A stretch of 64,000 nt of DNA from positions 124,001-188,000 of the forward strand of contig PHCB01000007.1 of assembly GCA_002842095.1 (NCBI GenBank), read 5' to 3'. The notes under the pieces are model-generated. The model was given only the letters and a program-made list of their open reading frames with translations, had not been told where the DNA came from and searched no databases. Shown in pieces: positions 17,757 through 29,750 of the stretch. The stretch's first letter is position 1. Every line of letters begins with the position of its first letter. The DNA is from a candidate division BRC1 bacterium HGW-BRC1-1 (lineage in GTDB: Bacteria; Sumerlaeota; Sumerlaeia; Sumerlaeales; Sumerlaeaceae). The position numbers and the translations under genes were made by a program.

Positions 17757-17812
17757 GAATGTCCCCTCCTCCTGTCAGGTTTTTTACAGGAGCGGGGGCA
17801 TTCCTGCCCCCG
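17757..17812. repeat. dispersed palindromic repeat, copy 2, with long inverted arms
   Basis: Positions 17786-17812 hold the element with a perfect hairpin CGGGGGCA-TTCC-TGCCCCCG. Upstream, 17757-17775 is nearly the complement of 17786-17803, with the loop CAGGTTTTTT, so a second, longer hairpin can form. The site lies between the GH127 stop and the methyltransferase start, both on the minus strand, and may end GH127 transcription. Confidence 0.6.
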
Positions 17813-17819
17813 TCGAAAC

Positions 17820-19730
17820 TTAAGCTTTATCGCCGGGTCGGACCGCTCGCCAACTGCGGAGCGGATTCTCGCGGGAGAACGGCTCCGTTGCTGGTGCACC
17901 GTGCACAGGCAGCCATGTTTCATAGGCAGTTCCCGCTGCGCCTGCGCTGGCGAAGTCGCACAGTCGCACTTTCGATCCATCCCGTGCAATGGTCTCGAAC
18001 AGCAGCCATGGCTTGAGCCAACGCGGGTCTGTGACCTTGCGTAGCTTCAAGGTGGCGGCGTCCAGAACGGGCAACTCCTCCGGATCGGCGGCTTGGTGAT
18101 GCGGGTCATAGGCCAGAAGCAGGGGGCCGCGATAGATCGAGGCGTGAAACACTTCCGCTTCCGCAGCCTGCCCCGATGCCGGGGTTTCCCGCACCCAATA
18201 ATGCAGCCCGAAATCGAGATCAATCCGCAGCGTGTCGCCGTTGCTCCATCGCCGGTTGATCTCGCAATAGCCTCCGGCCCTGACACCACTGACCGGCTTT
18301 CCATTGAGCGACACCCGCGTTTTTTCCGACCAGTGGGGGATGCGCAGCGCCAGCGTGAACGCCTTTTTCGACCGCGGTGCCACGGCGATTTCGACCCGTC
18401 CCGCCAGGGGGTAGCGCGTGGTCTGAGTCAGCACCGCTTCAGGCGTTTTGATCGTACCGGGCCCATAGTAGTTGAGCGCGATGCCATCGGCGCGGCGCAT
18501 CACCGCCCACTCGCACAATAGCCCCAGCGCGCGGGGGCCGTTGACGGAGCAACAGTTAAGTTCGGGCGTGCCGGCCCTCGACTGGAACACGATGGAATGT
18601 GCACTGGCCAGGCGCTCCCCGGCCATCGGGGTGTTGTAGGTGACCCAGCGGCCGGAAGGCGACATCATTCCCAGCCCCGCATTAAGCATGGACAGCTCCA
18701 GTTCGTCGGCGACGATGGAGATCCCCGTGAGGCGAAGCATTTCCACGCTCATCGCCATCCAGGCAACGGTGCAGCAGGTCTCGATGGCGCCGTTGTCGTA
18801 GGGGTTCCCGTTGGCCTGCTCGCCGCTGGAGAAGCCGCCGTTGTTGTGTCTGTCGCCCTTGAGCATGCTCCACCAGAGGTATTCGAATGCCTTCCTGTAA
18901 TCGTCGCGACCGGTGACGCGATAAAGCTCGCTGAGCCCCATGATCGGGTGCAGGCTCTCCCATCGCGGCTTGGGCGTCTCCCAGAATTCCGTACCGGCCA
19001 GCGCGGCCCTCAGGTAGTCTCCGGCCGGCGGGACGGCGAACTCCTCCACAATCTGCTCCGCCATGCGCAGGTAGCGGCGCTCGCCGGTCAGTCGATAGAG
19101 CCATGCCAGCGAATGGACCGGTGCCTGATTCATCTCGTGGGCGCGGGTGTCGTGCAGGCGCTCGTTCGGGTTGTCGAGGAATCGACGGCAAATCATGTCC
19201 GCGATCCGGCGCGTGCAAGCCAGAGCCCGTTTGTCGCCCGTCTCCTCATGCCACAACAGCAGGCCCACCATTGTGTGGTAATGTCCCCAGGCATCCCATG
19301 GTTCGCTCAGATCATCGGGCGCTTTGCTGCAATTCGGAGCGCCCGTGCGCAGACGAAACTCCTGCGGCCACGGGCCGAGATAGCCGTCCGTGTCCTGCAG
19401 TGCCGTCAGCTCACCAACAAACCAGCGGATCTGGTCCCGCAGTTCGGCGTCGCGCGTGAGTCGCAGGATTTGCACAGCGTGCGTGAGATACTTGCCGGCG
19501 AACTCCCCGGCCCACGGCACCATGTCGTGCGAGGGCTTGCGGTCGCGCTGGCGAAACATCTCCAGCATGCCCGGGTTGGCGTGCGGCGCGGGAAGAATCC
19601 ACTGCCGAGTCACCGCCTCCAACCGTCGTCCGAGCTCGCCCCCCAGGGCGAATTCCGCATCCGTGCATGAATCCAGTACGGGCCTGCCAGCCTCCATCCG
19701 CAAATCCTCCAACCTGATTTGGCCATCCAT
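17820..19730 (-). CDS. GH127 beta-L-arabinofuranosidase-type glycoside hydrolase
   Basis: A 636-residue member of GH127 (formerly DUF1680). The zinc and nucleophile residues known from family structures, Glu-x-Cys and Cys-Cys, are present: Glu317 and Cys319 in AIETCCTVAW, and Cys393 and Cys394 in ELNCCSVNGPR. The N-terminal half is an alpha/alpha barrel (DTDGYLGPWP, DAWGHYHTMVGLLLW, HSLAWLYRLTG), then beta-sandwich domains. The reaction is expected to be release of beta-L-arabinofuranose from plant glycans or glycoproteins, with related specificities possible. No signal peptide is evident at the chosen ATG 19730; the frame is open upstream to 19958 but there overlaps the promoter zone of the restriction operon. 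Reading direction is away from that operon. Confidence 0.9.
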   Translation of the reverse strand: MDGQIRLEDLRMEAGRPVLDSCTDAEFALGGELGRRLEAVTRQWILPAPHANPGMLEMFRQRDRKPSHDMVPWAGEFAGKYLTHAVQILRLTRDAELRDQIRWFVGELTALQDTDGYLGPWPQEFRLRTGAPNCSKAPDDLSEPWDAWGHYHTMVGLLLWHEETGDKRALACTRRIADMICRRFLDNPNERLHDTRAHEMNQAPVHSLAWLYRLTGERRYLRMAEQIVEEFAVPPAGDYLRAALAGTEFWETPKPRWESLHPIMGLSELYRVTGRDDYRKAFEYLWWSMLKGDRHNNGGFSSGEQANGNPYDNGAIETCCTVAWMAMSVEMLRLTGISIVADELELSMLNAGLGMMSPSGRWVTYNTPMAGERLASAHSIVFQSRAGTPELNCCSVNGPRALGLLCEWAVMRRADGIALNYYGPGTIKTPEAVLTQTTRYPLAGRVEIAVAPRSKKAFTLALRIPHWSEKTRVSLNGKPVSGVRAGGYCEINRRWSNGDTLRIDLDFGLHYWVRETPASGQAAEAEVFHASIYRGPLLLAYDPHHQAADPEELPVLDAATLKLRKVTDPRWLKPWLLFETIARDGSKVRLCDFASAGAAGTAYETWLPVHGAPATEPFSRENPLRSWRAVRPGDKA

Positions 19731-20059
19731 CGCCGGTCTCGCACCCGGTTGCCAACAACGATCTTTCCGCGTGGGCCGGGGATCAATCTCGTATTGGTGC
19801 GACCGGCGTGCAACCGGTGTGCAACCGGTGTGCAAGCCCTTTACCAATCCCGCCCAACCCCCTGCGTTTTTGCACATGCGTATTGACTCCCACACCATCC
19901 CCCTCCTCAATTCCAATTCAAACATCGCCGCATCCGCATAAAAGGGGGGAACCCGCAAACCATGTCACCGCGCAAGAAAACCGCGCACTTGATAAATCCA
20001 GTGCCAACCGCCCAGCGCGCCCCCGCCCTCAAGCTGACATCGGAGCAGCCACCGTACCC
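19731..20059. other. 329-base divergent intergenic region
   Basis: The region between the GH127 gene and hsdM contains the 11-bp tandem repeats at 19797-19840, a pyrimidine-rich stretch (19860-19930), AAGGGGGGA at about 19942, and a short leader ORF starting at 19962. No convincing sigma70 promoter is seen, although a TTGACT at about 19884 is a weak -35 candidate. Confidence 0.6.
19797..19840. repeat. 11-bp tandem repeat upstream of the restriction operon
   Basis: The unit GTGCAACCGGT occurs exactly twice (19808-19829), with a variant before (GTGCGACCGGC) and a partial variant after (GTGCAAGCCCT). The 11-bp period is close to one helical turn, so it could bind a regulator on one DNA face. 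Inference. Confidence 0.6.

Positions 20060-20063
<4 letters not shown>
19962..20063 (+). CDS. possible 33-residue leader peptide coupled to hsdM
   Basis: An ORF of 33 codons begins MSPRKKTAHLINPV and ends in TGA that overlaps the hsdM ATG as ATGA. AAGGGGGGA lies about 11 bases before its ATG. The same ATGA coupling joins hsdM to hsdS and hsdS to the next gene, so this fits the operon style. The peptide is basic and proline-rich and matches no family I know. It may be a translational coupling device or a small protein. No homologue evidence is available, so it stays tentative. Confidence 0.4.
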
Positions 20064-22179
<2,116 letters not shown>

Positions 22180-22183
<4 letters not shown>

Positions 22184-23337
22184 CTACGAGCGCCGCAACC
22201 AAACATTGGACCAAGGGCAAATTGCAGGACCTCGTATTCTTTCAGCGCGGCTTCGACATCACGAAGGCTCAGCAGAGCGAGGGGCCAGTACCGGTGATCT
22301 CATCATCCGGCGTCACCAGTTTTCACAGTGAGGCTAAGGCGGTGGGTCCTGGCGTTGTTATCGGGCGCAAGGGCACTCTGGGCTCCGTGCACTACTCCGA
22401 AGTAGACTATTGGCCCCACGACACCACGCTTTGGAGCAAGGACCTACGGGGTCATAACCCCCACTTCGTCTACTTCTACTTGCACACCATCAACTTCAAG
22501 CGGTTCGATGTCGGCAACTCGAATCCAACTCTGAATCGCAACCACATCCACGACTTGCCTGCCCTAATTCCGCCGTTGGACACCCAAACTCGCATTGCAG
22601 ACATCCTCTCCGCCTACGACGACCTGATCGAGAACAACCGGCGGCGGATGGCGCTGTTGGAGGATGCGGCGCGGCTGCTCTTCCGCGAGTGGTTCATCCG
22701 CCTCCGCTTCCCCGGCCACGAGCACACCCCCATCACCAACGGCGTGCCCGAGGGGTGGGAAAGGAAGCGGATTGGGGATGTCGCAGAGTGCGTAGGCGGT
22801 GGGACGCCATCGACGGCCGTTCCACAGTACTGGGATGACGGTGACGTGACTTGGGTGACCCCTACTGATGTCACGAGGAACAGCAATTTCGTCTTGCTGG
22901 ACTCGGAGAAGAAAATTACGGAAGCTGGGCTTCAGCACAGTTCCGCGAAGCTCGTGCCGCCGCATGCCGTCTTGATGACCAGCCGCGCATCCGTCGGGTT
23001 TTTCGCCGTGGCCAATAGGAAAGTCTGCACCAACCAAGGGTTCATCTCGATCTTGCCAAAGGCCGCGCACCTGTGGCCATACTTCTTGTTCCACCTAAGT
23101 GAGCGAGTCGAAGAGATTCGCGCGATGGGGAGTGGGAGTACGTATCCCGAAGTCAGTCGCGGCAAGTTCCGAGAGCTCAATGTGCTTATGCCCAAGCAGT
23201 CACTGGCCACTGCCTTCTGCGAACAGGCGGCGGAACTGCTCAAGCAGATTCACATACTGAAGCAACAGAACCACAAGCTCCGCGCTGCGCGGGACCTGCT
23301 GCTACCGCGACTGATGAGCGGGGAGGTCGCGGTATGA
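22180..23337 (+). CDS. hsdS: Type I restriction-modification specificity subunit
   Basis: A 385-residue HsdS. Two target recognition domains are visible: the first about 10-135 (LQDLVFFQRGFDIT, ending IHDLPALIPPLDTQTRIADIL), the second about 195-345 (WERKRIGDVAECVGGGTPS, ending RGKFRELNVLMPKQ). Each is followed by a helical spacer (AYDDLIENNRRRMALLEDAA and LLKQIHILKQQNHKL). It sets the bipartite DNA target for HsdM and HsdR. The ATG is in ATGA overlap with the hsdM stop, and its own stop overlaps the next start in the same way. The target sequence cannot be read from the protein. Confidence 0.95.
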
Positions 23338-24059
23338 GTTGGCGCACCAGCATCCAGAGCCCATGGCAGCACCTCGCCATCGCTGTCGCAGGCAGACTTG
23401 AGTTCGAACGAGAATGCAACCGTGGCGCGCTGCTTAACGAGTCAACTGTTGTGCGCTATACCGCCGAGTACTGCCAAGCAAACTGGAACGGGACGATCAA
23501 TGTGAACTTTCCGCATCCGGATATCAACAGGAAGTACATTGATCTCACAGGGACAATGCCCCGGTCACCTCAAATCGGTCTGGCCGTCGAAGCCAAATGG
23601 ATACGCGATGGAGGGACGCGGGACTGGATCAAGGAGGTAGCTGTTGACCTCTTTCGACTTCAGCACATCACAACGAACACGGCCCAAGGGGCGGTCAGAG
23701 TGATTCTCGTTGCCGGGACTCACTCATACCTCCGTGCTCAACTGGTAAACCGCCGTGTTCGCACTGGCGGCGGGTTGGTGCGAGCATTACCAATCATTCT
23801 CCCGATCTGTGTGACAGAGGAATTTCAGTCGTTTGATGTGCGGAACGCTAATCTGGCGGCAAGGCAATGGCTGAGGAAGTGCCAGGAAGAACTGGGTCGG
23901 GATTTGCCCAGCACCTACAAAGCCCATTTGTCCGGCCACTACCGCACCGGTCACGGTGACGGAGCGTGCGAGGTGTATATCTGGGTGACGAAGCGGCCTC
24001 AAGGTTGGGGTAGTTTTGATCCTAATATCCAATGGGGCCCTGCGGCGGCATCACCGTGA
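23334..24059 (+). CDS. unknown protein with a PD-(D/E)xK-like motif, inside the restriction operon
   Basis: A 241-residue protein that I do not recognise. It starts in ATGA overlap with hsdS. Residues 64-90 contain a pattern like the PD-(D/E)xK nuclease core: Asp70 in KYIDLTG, then Glu86-Ala-Lys88 in GLAVEAKWI, with the hydrophobic strand expected before the ExK pair. An acidic helix (FERECN, about 24-29) could supply a further metal ligand. The central part has a strand-like VRVILVAGTH. No signal peptide or membrane segment is seen. The context suggests a DNA-acting accessory of the Type I system, perhaps a nuclease, but a non-catalytic role is also possible. Confidence 0.7.
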   Translation: MSWRTSIQSPWQHLAIAVAGRLEFERECNRGALLNESTVVRYTAEYCQANWNGTINVNFPHPDINRKYIDLTGTMPRSPQIGLAVEAKWIRDGGTRDWIKEVAVDLFRLQHITTNTAQGAVRVILVAGTHSYLRAQLVNRRVRTGGGLVRALPIILPICVTEEFQSFDVRNANLAARQWLRKCQEELGRDLPSTYKAHLSGHYRTGHGDGACEVYIWVTKRPQGWGSFDPNIQWGPAAASP

Positions 24060-24108
24060 GGCATTGGCAGGGCAATGTAACCGTATGTTGTGATAGGAGT
24101 CCGAGACG

Positions 24109-26211
24109 ATGAAAGCCGAAGATACAAGGTTCACCCGGCTGTTCGAGGGGCCAAAGCAGTTTATTGTGCCCGTCTTCCAGCGCGACTACAGTTGGGGCAC
24201 AAAGCACTGCCTGCAATTGTGGAAGGACATCATTCGGGCAGGCTCCGACGAGCGGGTTAAGGCCCACTTTATAGGCTCCATTGTCTATATCGCTGCGGAA
24301 GAAACTTCGGCCACAATCACCCGCTGGATGGTCATCGACGGCCAGCAACGGCTTACCACGGTGGCCCTCCTTTTGGCGGCGCTGCGCGACTGTTTGCCGG
24401 ACGGTCATCCTGCGGAAGATATTGGCGACGGAGACGACTTGCCGAGCCGCGCGGAACTGGATGATTACTACCTTCGAAATCCCCACGGCAAAGGCGACCG
24501 GCGATACAAGCTTGACCTGCGCCGGGCCGATCAAGACACCTTGATGGCAGTCTTGGATGGCCACGCCATGCCGAAAGTCGCATCCGAGAGAATCACGGAG
24601 AATCTCGCCTTCTTCAAGGAACAACTCGCCGACGCCGACCTCGATGTGATTTATTGTGGCATCAAGAAGCTGGTCGCCGTCGATGTATGCCTGACTCGTG
24701 GGCAAGACGACCCGCAGATGATCTTCGAGAGTCTGAACTCCACCGGTCTGGATCTGACGCAGGCCGACCTGATCCGGAACTTCGTTCTGATGCGACAAGA
24801 CGAGGAGCGGCAGACCCAGCTCTATCACGACTACTGGCAGCCGATTGAGTCGGCCTTCGGCTCCCGCTACCGCACCGATTTCGACAAGTTCGTTCGCGAC
24901 CACCTCACGCTTCAACTCAAGCCAAGCAAGCAACTCAGGTCGGACGAAATCTACCAGCGGTTCCGCGGCTACTTCATCGACACGGTGAAGGACGACCAGG
25001 TTGAGGAGTTACTGTCCGCATTGCGCAGGTCCGGAAGCTTTTACATAGCTTACAGCCTGGGGCAGGAAAGGGACGCCAAGCTTGCCGAGTCCTTCCGCCG
25101 TCTGCGCGCCTTGGTGGAGGTCGCTGCCCCGGTCGTCCTAAGGCTCTACGACTGTTACAGCCGAGCCAAGACTCTGACGCGAACCGAGTTCATCGAGGCC
25201 GTTGAACTGTTGGAAAGTTACGTCTTTCGCCGCTCCGTTTGCGGGATGCAGACCCGCAGCCTTGGGCAGATCTTCGCCACCCTTGCCTATCGGATCATGG
25301 AGGACGCCCCGCTTCTAAGTCTGAAAGTGGCTCTCCACCGCCAAGGCAAGAAGCGTCGTTTCCCAACGGATGCCGAGTTCCGCGAGGCCCTCGAAACACG
25401 AGACTTGTATGACATGCGCCACTGCCATTATCTGCTGGACCGCCTGGAGAATCACAGCAAGGAAATGATCGACACCTCAAAGTTCACTATTGAGCATGTT
25501 ATGCCGCAGAACGACGAACTGAGGCCTGACTGGAAGGGCATGCTTGGCCCGGAATGGGAAAGTATGCGTGAAACATGGCTCCACCGGTTGGGGAACCTGA
25601 CGTTGACTGGTTACAACACCGAGTACGGCGACCGCCCATTTGCGGAGAAGAAGACCATCAAGGGTGGTTTCAATGACAGCCCGCTCCGGCTCAACAAGTT
25701 CATTCGCGAGCAGGCCTGTTGGACGGCTGCTGAAATGGAAGTTCGGGGTAAGGCCCTCGCCGCCGAGGCGATGAAAATCTGGCGGCCCCTTGTCGTTGAT
25801 GCCGAAGCAGTCAAAACGGCCGAGCTTGAGGATCGCAAAGCTCAGGCAGCCCGGTACAGTCTCGACAAGCTGGACTTCGAATATTCCAGGCCACTCTTTG
25901 ATGAGATCCGTGAGCGAGTGCTTGCGTTGGGTGATGACGTGATCGAACTCTGCGGGTCGAAAAGCGTCACCTACCGCGTTTTCGATTTCTTTTTGGAGGT
26001 AGTCCCGCGGAAGCGCCGGCTCTCACTGCTGGTTAATCTGGATTTCGAGGAATGCGATGATCCGACGCAGAGGGCGAAGGACACCAGCGAGTACGCCTTT
26101 ATTGCCAATGCTTCAGAGAGTGGCGGTGTGCTGTTCAACCTGGACAACAGGACACAGTTGGACGCGGCGATGCATGTAATTCGACAGTCGTACGAGAAGG
26201 TGTCGGATTAG
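24109..26211 (+). CDS. GmrSD-type protein: DUF262, DUF1524 (HNH-like) and DUF5655 domains
   Basis: A 700-residue protein of the GmrSD family. The DUF262 domain (1-about 230) has VPVFQRDYSW (20-29), VIDGQQRLTT (75-84, nucleotide-binding and hydrolysis motif) and FESLNSTGLDLTQADLI (206-222). The DUF1524 nuclease part has FTIEHVMPQN (459-468, with His463), HRLGNLTLTGYN (492-503) and GDRPFAEKK. Residues about 590-700 match a DUF5655-type tail (LFDEIRERV, SVTYRVFDFF). Known relatives cut modified (for example glucosylated hydroxymethylcytosine) phage DNA using NTP. It lies 49 bases after the unknown nuclease-like gene and six before hsdR, so it is part of the operon. Confidence 0.93.
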   Translation: MKAEDTRFTRLFEGPKQFIVPVFQRDYSWGTKHCLQLWKDIIRAGSDERVKAHFIGSIVYIAAEETSATITRWMVIDGQQRLTTVALLLAALRDCLPDGHPAEDIGDGDDLPSRAELDDYYLRNPHGKGDRRYKLDLRRADQDTLMAVLDGHAMPKVASERITENLAFFKEQLADADLDVIYCGIKKLVAVDVCLTRGQDDPQMIFESLNSTGLDLTQADLIRNFVLMRQDEERQTQLYHDYWQPIESAFGSRYRTDFDKFVRDHLTLQLKPSKQLRSDEIYQRFRGYFIDTVKDDQVEELLSALRRSGSFYIAYSLGQERDAKLAESFRRLRALVEVAAPVVLRLYDCYSRAKTLTRTEFIEAVELLESYVFRRSVCGMQTRSLGQIFATLAYRIMEDAPLLSLKVALHRQGKKRRFPTDAEFREALETRDLYDMRHCHYLLDRLENHSKEMIDTSKFTIEHVMPQNDELRPDWKGMLGPEWESMRETWLHRLGNLTLTGYNTEYGDRPFAEKKTIKGGFNDSPLRLNKFIREQACWTAAEMEVRGKALAAEAMKIWRPLVVDAEAVKTAELEDRKAQAARYSLDKLDFEYSRPLFDEIRERVLALGDDVIELCGSKSVTYRVFDFFLEVVPRKRRLSLLVNLDFEECDDPTQRAKDTSEYAFIANASESGGVLFNLDNRTQLDAAMHVIRQSYEKVSD

Positions 26212-26217
26212 ACCTCG

Positions 26218-29200
26218 ATGGCCTATACCGACATCAACACTGAAGACCGTCTCGTCCAGCACTCCTTTGCGGATCACCTGGAGAAGGTGCTTGGCTGGGA
26301 TAGTGTCTACGCTTACAACACCGAGACCTTAGGCCCATCCGGCACGTTGGGGCGGGACTCCGAGCGGGATGTCGTGCTGGTGCGAGATCTGCGGGCGGCC
26401 ATCGAAAGGCTGAACCCGGACCTGCCGGAGTCGGCGCGGGAGCAGGCTGTTGAGAAGCTCACCCACATTGATCCCGCCCGCTCGCTTATCCAGCACAACC
26501 GCGAGTTTTACGGCTTCATCCGTGGCGGGGTGCCGGTGGAGTGGCGCGATGCCAAGGGCGAGACACACCATGCGCTCGCGCGGGTGCTTGATTTCCGCAA
26601 CGCCGCCAACAACCGTTTCCTCGCTGTGCGCGAGCTGAAGGTGCAGGGCGTGCGCGTGCCGCACTACAACCGGCGCGCGGACCTCGTCTGCTTCGTCAAC
26701 GGGCTGCCCCTCGTGGTCATCGAGCTAAAGGCCGTCTACCGCAACATCCGCGCCGGTTTTGAAGACAACCTGACCGATTATCTCTCCGAGCACAGCATCG
26801 CCCACGCCTTCCACCACAACACCTTCCTCGTTGTGAGCAACGGCGACAAGGCGCGCTATGGATCGATCACGTCGAAATGGGAACACTTCTTCGAGTGGAA
26901 GCGTGCCGACGAGAAAGACGCGGCACGCCTGGATGCGGTGGCGCTGCTCGACGGCATGTTGGCGAAAGAGCGCCTTCTTGATCTGGTGGAGAACTTCATC
27001 CTTTTTGACGATAGCCGCGCGGGCGGAACCCGCAAGGTGGTGGCACGCAACCACCAGGTGCTGGGCGTTAACAGAGCCGTTGGGTCTGTGCTCAGGCAGG
27101 AGGAGTTGAAGCGGCAGTACCCGCCCCCCGCCCGCATCATCCAGTACCGCGCCTCGATGCCGGAACCGCCCTGCCTATCCGAATTGCCGCCGGAGGGGAG
27201 GGTGCATCCCGTTCCCTTCGTGGCGGAGGACGAGGCGCTCGACGATTTGAATCTTGTCAAGCTCGCACACCCCGATCTCGGGAAGCTGGGGGTTTTCTGG
27301 CACACGCAGGGTAGCGGGAAATCTTACTCCATGGCCTTTTTCACTGAAAAAGTACGCCGCACTATTCCCGGCAACTTTACATTTCTCGTAATGACCGACC
27401 GCGAGGACCTCGACAACCAGGTCTGCCGCACTTTCGCCGGTTGCAGCGTGACCGACGAGAAGACCCCCCGGGCATCCTCCGGGAAAGACCTTCAGGAGAT
27501 CTTGCAGGGTAACCACCGCTATGTCTTCAGCTTGATCCACAAGTTCAACCAGCCGGTCGTCGAGCCGTACAGCACGCGCGACGACATCATCGTGATCTCC
27601 GACGAGGCGCACCGAACCCAGGCGGGCAGGTTCGCCCGCAACATGCGCCGTGCTCTGCCGTATGCCTCGTTTATCGGGTTCACCGGCACGCCGCTGTTCA
27701 AGCATGACCAACTGACCAAACGGATCTTCGGCAGCTACATCTCGCGTTACGACTTCAAGCGCTCGGAGGAGGACCAGTCGACGGTTCGTCTGGTGTACGA
27801 GAATCGCGGGGAGAAGCTGGGGTTGGAGCGCCTGGACTTGAACGACCGGATCGCGGAAGCGGTGGAGGAAGCCGACCTCGACCCGGATCAGGTTGCTCTG
27901 CTGGAGAACCTGCTTGGCAGAGACTATGAGATTATCACTGCCGATGATCGCCTCGACAAGCTCGCCGAGGATTTCGTCGAGCATTGCTCCACCCGCTGGC
28001 AAAGTGGCAAGTCGATGGTGGTCTGCATCGACAAAATCACCTGCGCGCGCATGCTCCAGCGCATCCAACCCCGCTGGCAGGCCAAACTCGAACTGGTCAG
28101 GAAGGCAATCCAGCGCGCGGAGAATGCACTCGTCGCCGCCTGCGACCCGAATGTTATGGAGCGCATCTCCATTAATCTCGAAACTCTTCGCGGTCAGGCC
28201 CGCTGGATGGAAAGTACCATCATCGAGATGGTCATCAGCGAGGCGCAGAACGAGGTTCGGGACTTTGCCAAATGGGGTTTCGACATCATCCCCCACCGCC
28301 AGGTAATGAAGACCGGGTTCCACACCGCCGACGGAAAGCTGGTGCCGGTGGAGGACGCCTTTAAGGACCCCGACCACCCGTTCCGCATCGCCATTGTTTG
28401 CGCCATGTGGCTGACGGGTTTCGATGTAGAATGCCTCTCCACTCTCTACATCGACAAGCCCATGCGGGCTCACAATCTCATGCAGGCAATCGCCCGGGCG
28501 AATCGCGTTTACCCCGGCAAGGATTTCGGCGTCATTGTCGACTATAACGGCATGCTGAAAAGCCTGCGCGCGGCGCTTGCGCAATATGCGCTTGGTGACG
28601 AGGACGAGGGCGACGGCGGGGAAACTATCGTGGCACCGATCGAGGAACTTGTGGTCGCGTTGGTGCAGGCCATTGAGGCTGCGGAAGATCATCTGAAAGG
28701 TTTGGGGTTCGACCCCAAGCGTTTTGACGGTGCCGCCGGATTCATCCGAATTGAGGCACTGCGCGATGCGGTGGAAGCCCTCTACACTTCGGACGAAGCT
28801 AAGCGCCGGTTCGAGATCATGGCGCGGCAGGTTTTTGTCCGGTTCAAGGCGTTAGTCATGGAGCCCAGCGTCTACGCGTACGCCGAACGCCACGACAATA
28901 TTGAAGCAATCTATAAGAAGCTCACCGAGCGCCGCGACAATGCCGATGTGACCCAGGTGCTCAAGTCTCTCCACCGGATTGTAAATGAAGCCATCCGCGC
29001 ACAGCAACCGGGCGATGACCATGCCGAGGGACTGACTGTCGATCTCAGCAAGATCGACTTCGAGAAACTGCGCGACGAGTTTGCTGCCAAGGTGCGCAGG
29101 AAGAGCACCGTTCTGAAGGATATACGCGATGTGGTGGAGGAGAAACTTGCACAGATGCTCACGAGCAATCCCATGCGGATGGATTTCTACCGGAAATATC

Positions 29201-29712
29201 AGGAGATCATTGCGGACTATAACCGCGAAAAGGACCGGGTGACGGTGGAGCAGACTTTTGCGATGCTGGTCGAACTTGCAGCCGGTCTTGACGCCGAGCA
29301 GCGCCGCGCAGCCGAAGAGGGAATGAGCGAAGACCAACTGGCTCTTTTCGACCTGCTGTTACGAGAGAATATCAGCAAGTCCGATCGTGAGAGTCTCAAG
29401 CTGGCGAGCCGGGAGCTTCTGGAGTCGGTGCGAGAATCACTTCGAACGATGCACGACTGGACCCAGAACACCACAACGCAGGCTCAGGTGGAAGTTCTGA
29501 TCCGGAACAAACTCTGGCAATCTCTGCCGCGACCACCATTTACGGACCAAGACACAGAGCAAGCTACAAACCGTATCTATGAATACGTCTGGTCCCGGTC
29601 TACCAGTGGCAACGGTCTCGACGCCCCTGAGTTTCCCCTCTCCAAGCAGCAGGGGCTGGCCGGTCTCGGATCTGGACACCAAACAGGACCCACTTCTTCC
29701 CCCGGTTTCTGA
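26218..29712 (+). CDS. hsdR: Type I restriction endonuclease subunit
   Basis: An 1164-residue HsdR. The N-terminal nuclease core has Asp155 in RRADLVCF and Glu169-Leu-Lys171 in VVIELKA. The SF2 motor has Walker A in TQGSGKS (363-369), DEAH at 462-465, FTGTPL as motif III and QAIARANRVYPGKD as motif VI. A C-terminal helical part (about 800-1164) likely contacts HsdM. It translocates and cuts DNA when the recognition site is unmethylated. It starts six bases after the GmrSD-type gene. A stretch around 295-350 between the nuclease and motor looks longer than in classical HsdR. Confidence 0.96.
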   Translation: MAYTDINTEDRLVQHSFADHLEKVLGWDSVYAYNTETLGPSGTLGRDSERDVVLVRDLRAAIERLNPDLPESAREQAVEKLTHIDPARSLIQHNREFYGFIRGGVPVEWRDAKGETHHALARVLDFRNAANNRFLAVRELKVQGVRVPHYNRRADLVCFVNGLPLVVIELKAVYRNIRAGFEDNLTDYLSEHSIAHAFHHNTFLVVSNGDKARYGSITSKWEHFFEWKRADEKDAARLDAVALLDGMLAKERLLDLVENFILFDDSRAGGTRKVVARNHQVLGVNRAVGSVLRQEELKRQYPPPARIIQYRASMPEPPCLSELPPEGRVHPVPFVAEDEALDDLNLVKLAHPDLGKLGVFWHTQGSGKSYSMAFFTEKVRRTIPGNFTFLVMTDREDLDNQVCRTFAGCSVTDEKTPRASSGKDLQEILQGNHRYVFSLIHKFNQPVVEPYSTRDDIIVISDEAHRTQAGRFARNMRRALPYASFIGFTGTPLFKHDQLTKRIFGSYISRYDFKRSEEDQSTVRLVYENRGEKLGLERLDLNDRIAEAVEEADLDPDQVALLENLLGRDYEIITADDRLDKLAEDFVEHCSTRWQSGKSMVVCIDKITCARMLQRIQPRWQAKLELVRKAIQRAENALVAACDPNVMERISINLETLRGQARWMESTIIEMVISEAQNEVRDFAKWGFDIIPHRQVMKTGFHTADGKLVPVEDAFKDPDHPFRIAIVCAMWLTGFDVECLSTLYIDKPMRAHNLMQAIARANRVYPGKDFGVIVDYNGMLKSLRAALAQYALGDEDEGDGGETIVAPIEELVVALVQAIEAAEDHLKGLGFDPKRFDGAAGFIRIEALRDAVEALYTSDEAKRRFEIMARQVFVRFKALVMEPSVYAYAERHDNIEAIYKKLTERRDNADVTQVLKSLHRIVNEAIRAQQPGDDHAEGLTVDLSKIDFEKLRDEFAAKVRRKSTVLKDIRDVVEEKLAQMLTSNPMRMDFYRKYQEIIADYNREKDRVTVEQTFAMLVELAAGLDAEQRRAAEEGMSEDQLALFDLLLRENISKSDRESLKLASRELLESVRESLRTMHDWTQNTTTQAQVEVLIRNKLWQSLPRPPFTDQDTEQATNRIYEYVWSRSTSGNGLDAPEFPLSKQQGLAGLGSGHQTGPTSSPGF

Positions 29713-29750
29713 GATGCGTTTATTCCGCTTATGATAATAACGGAATGCGT

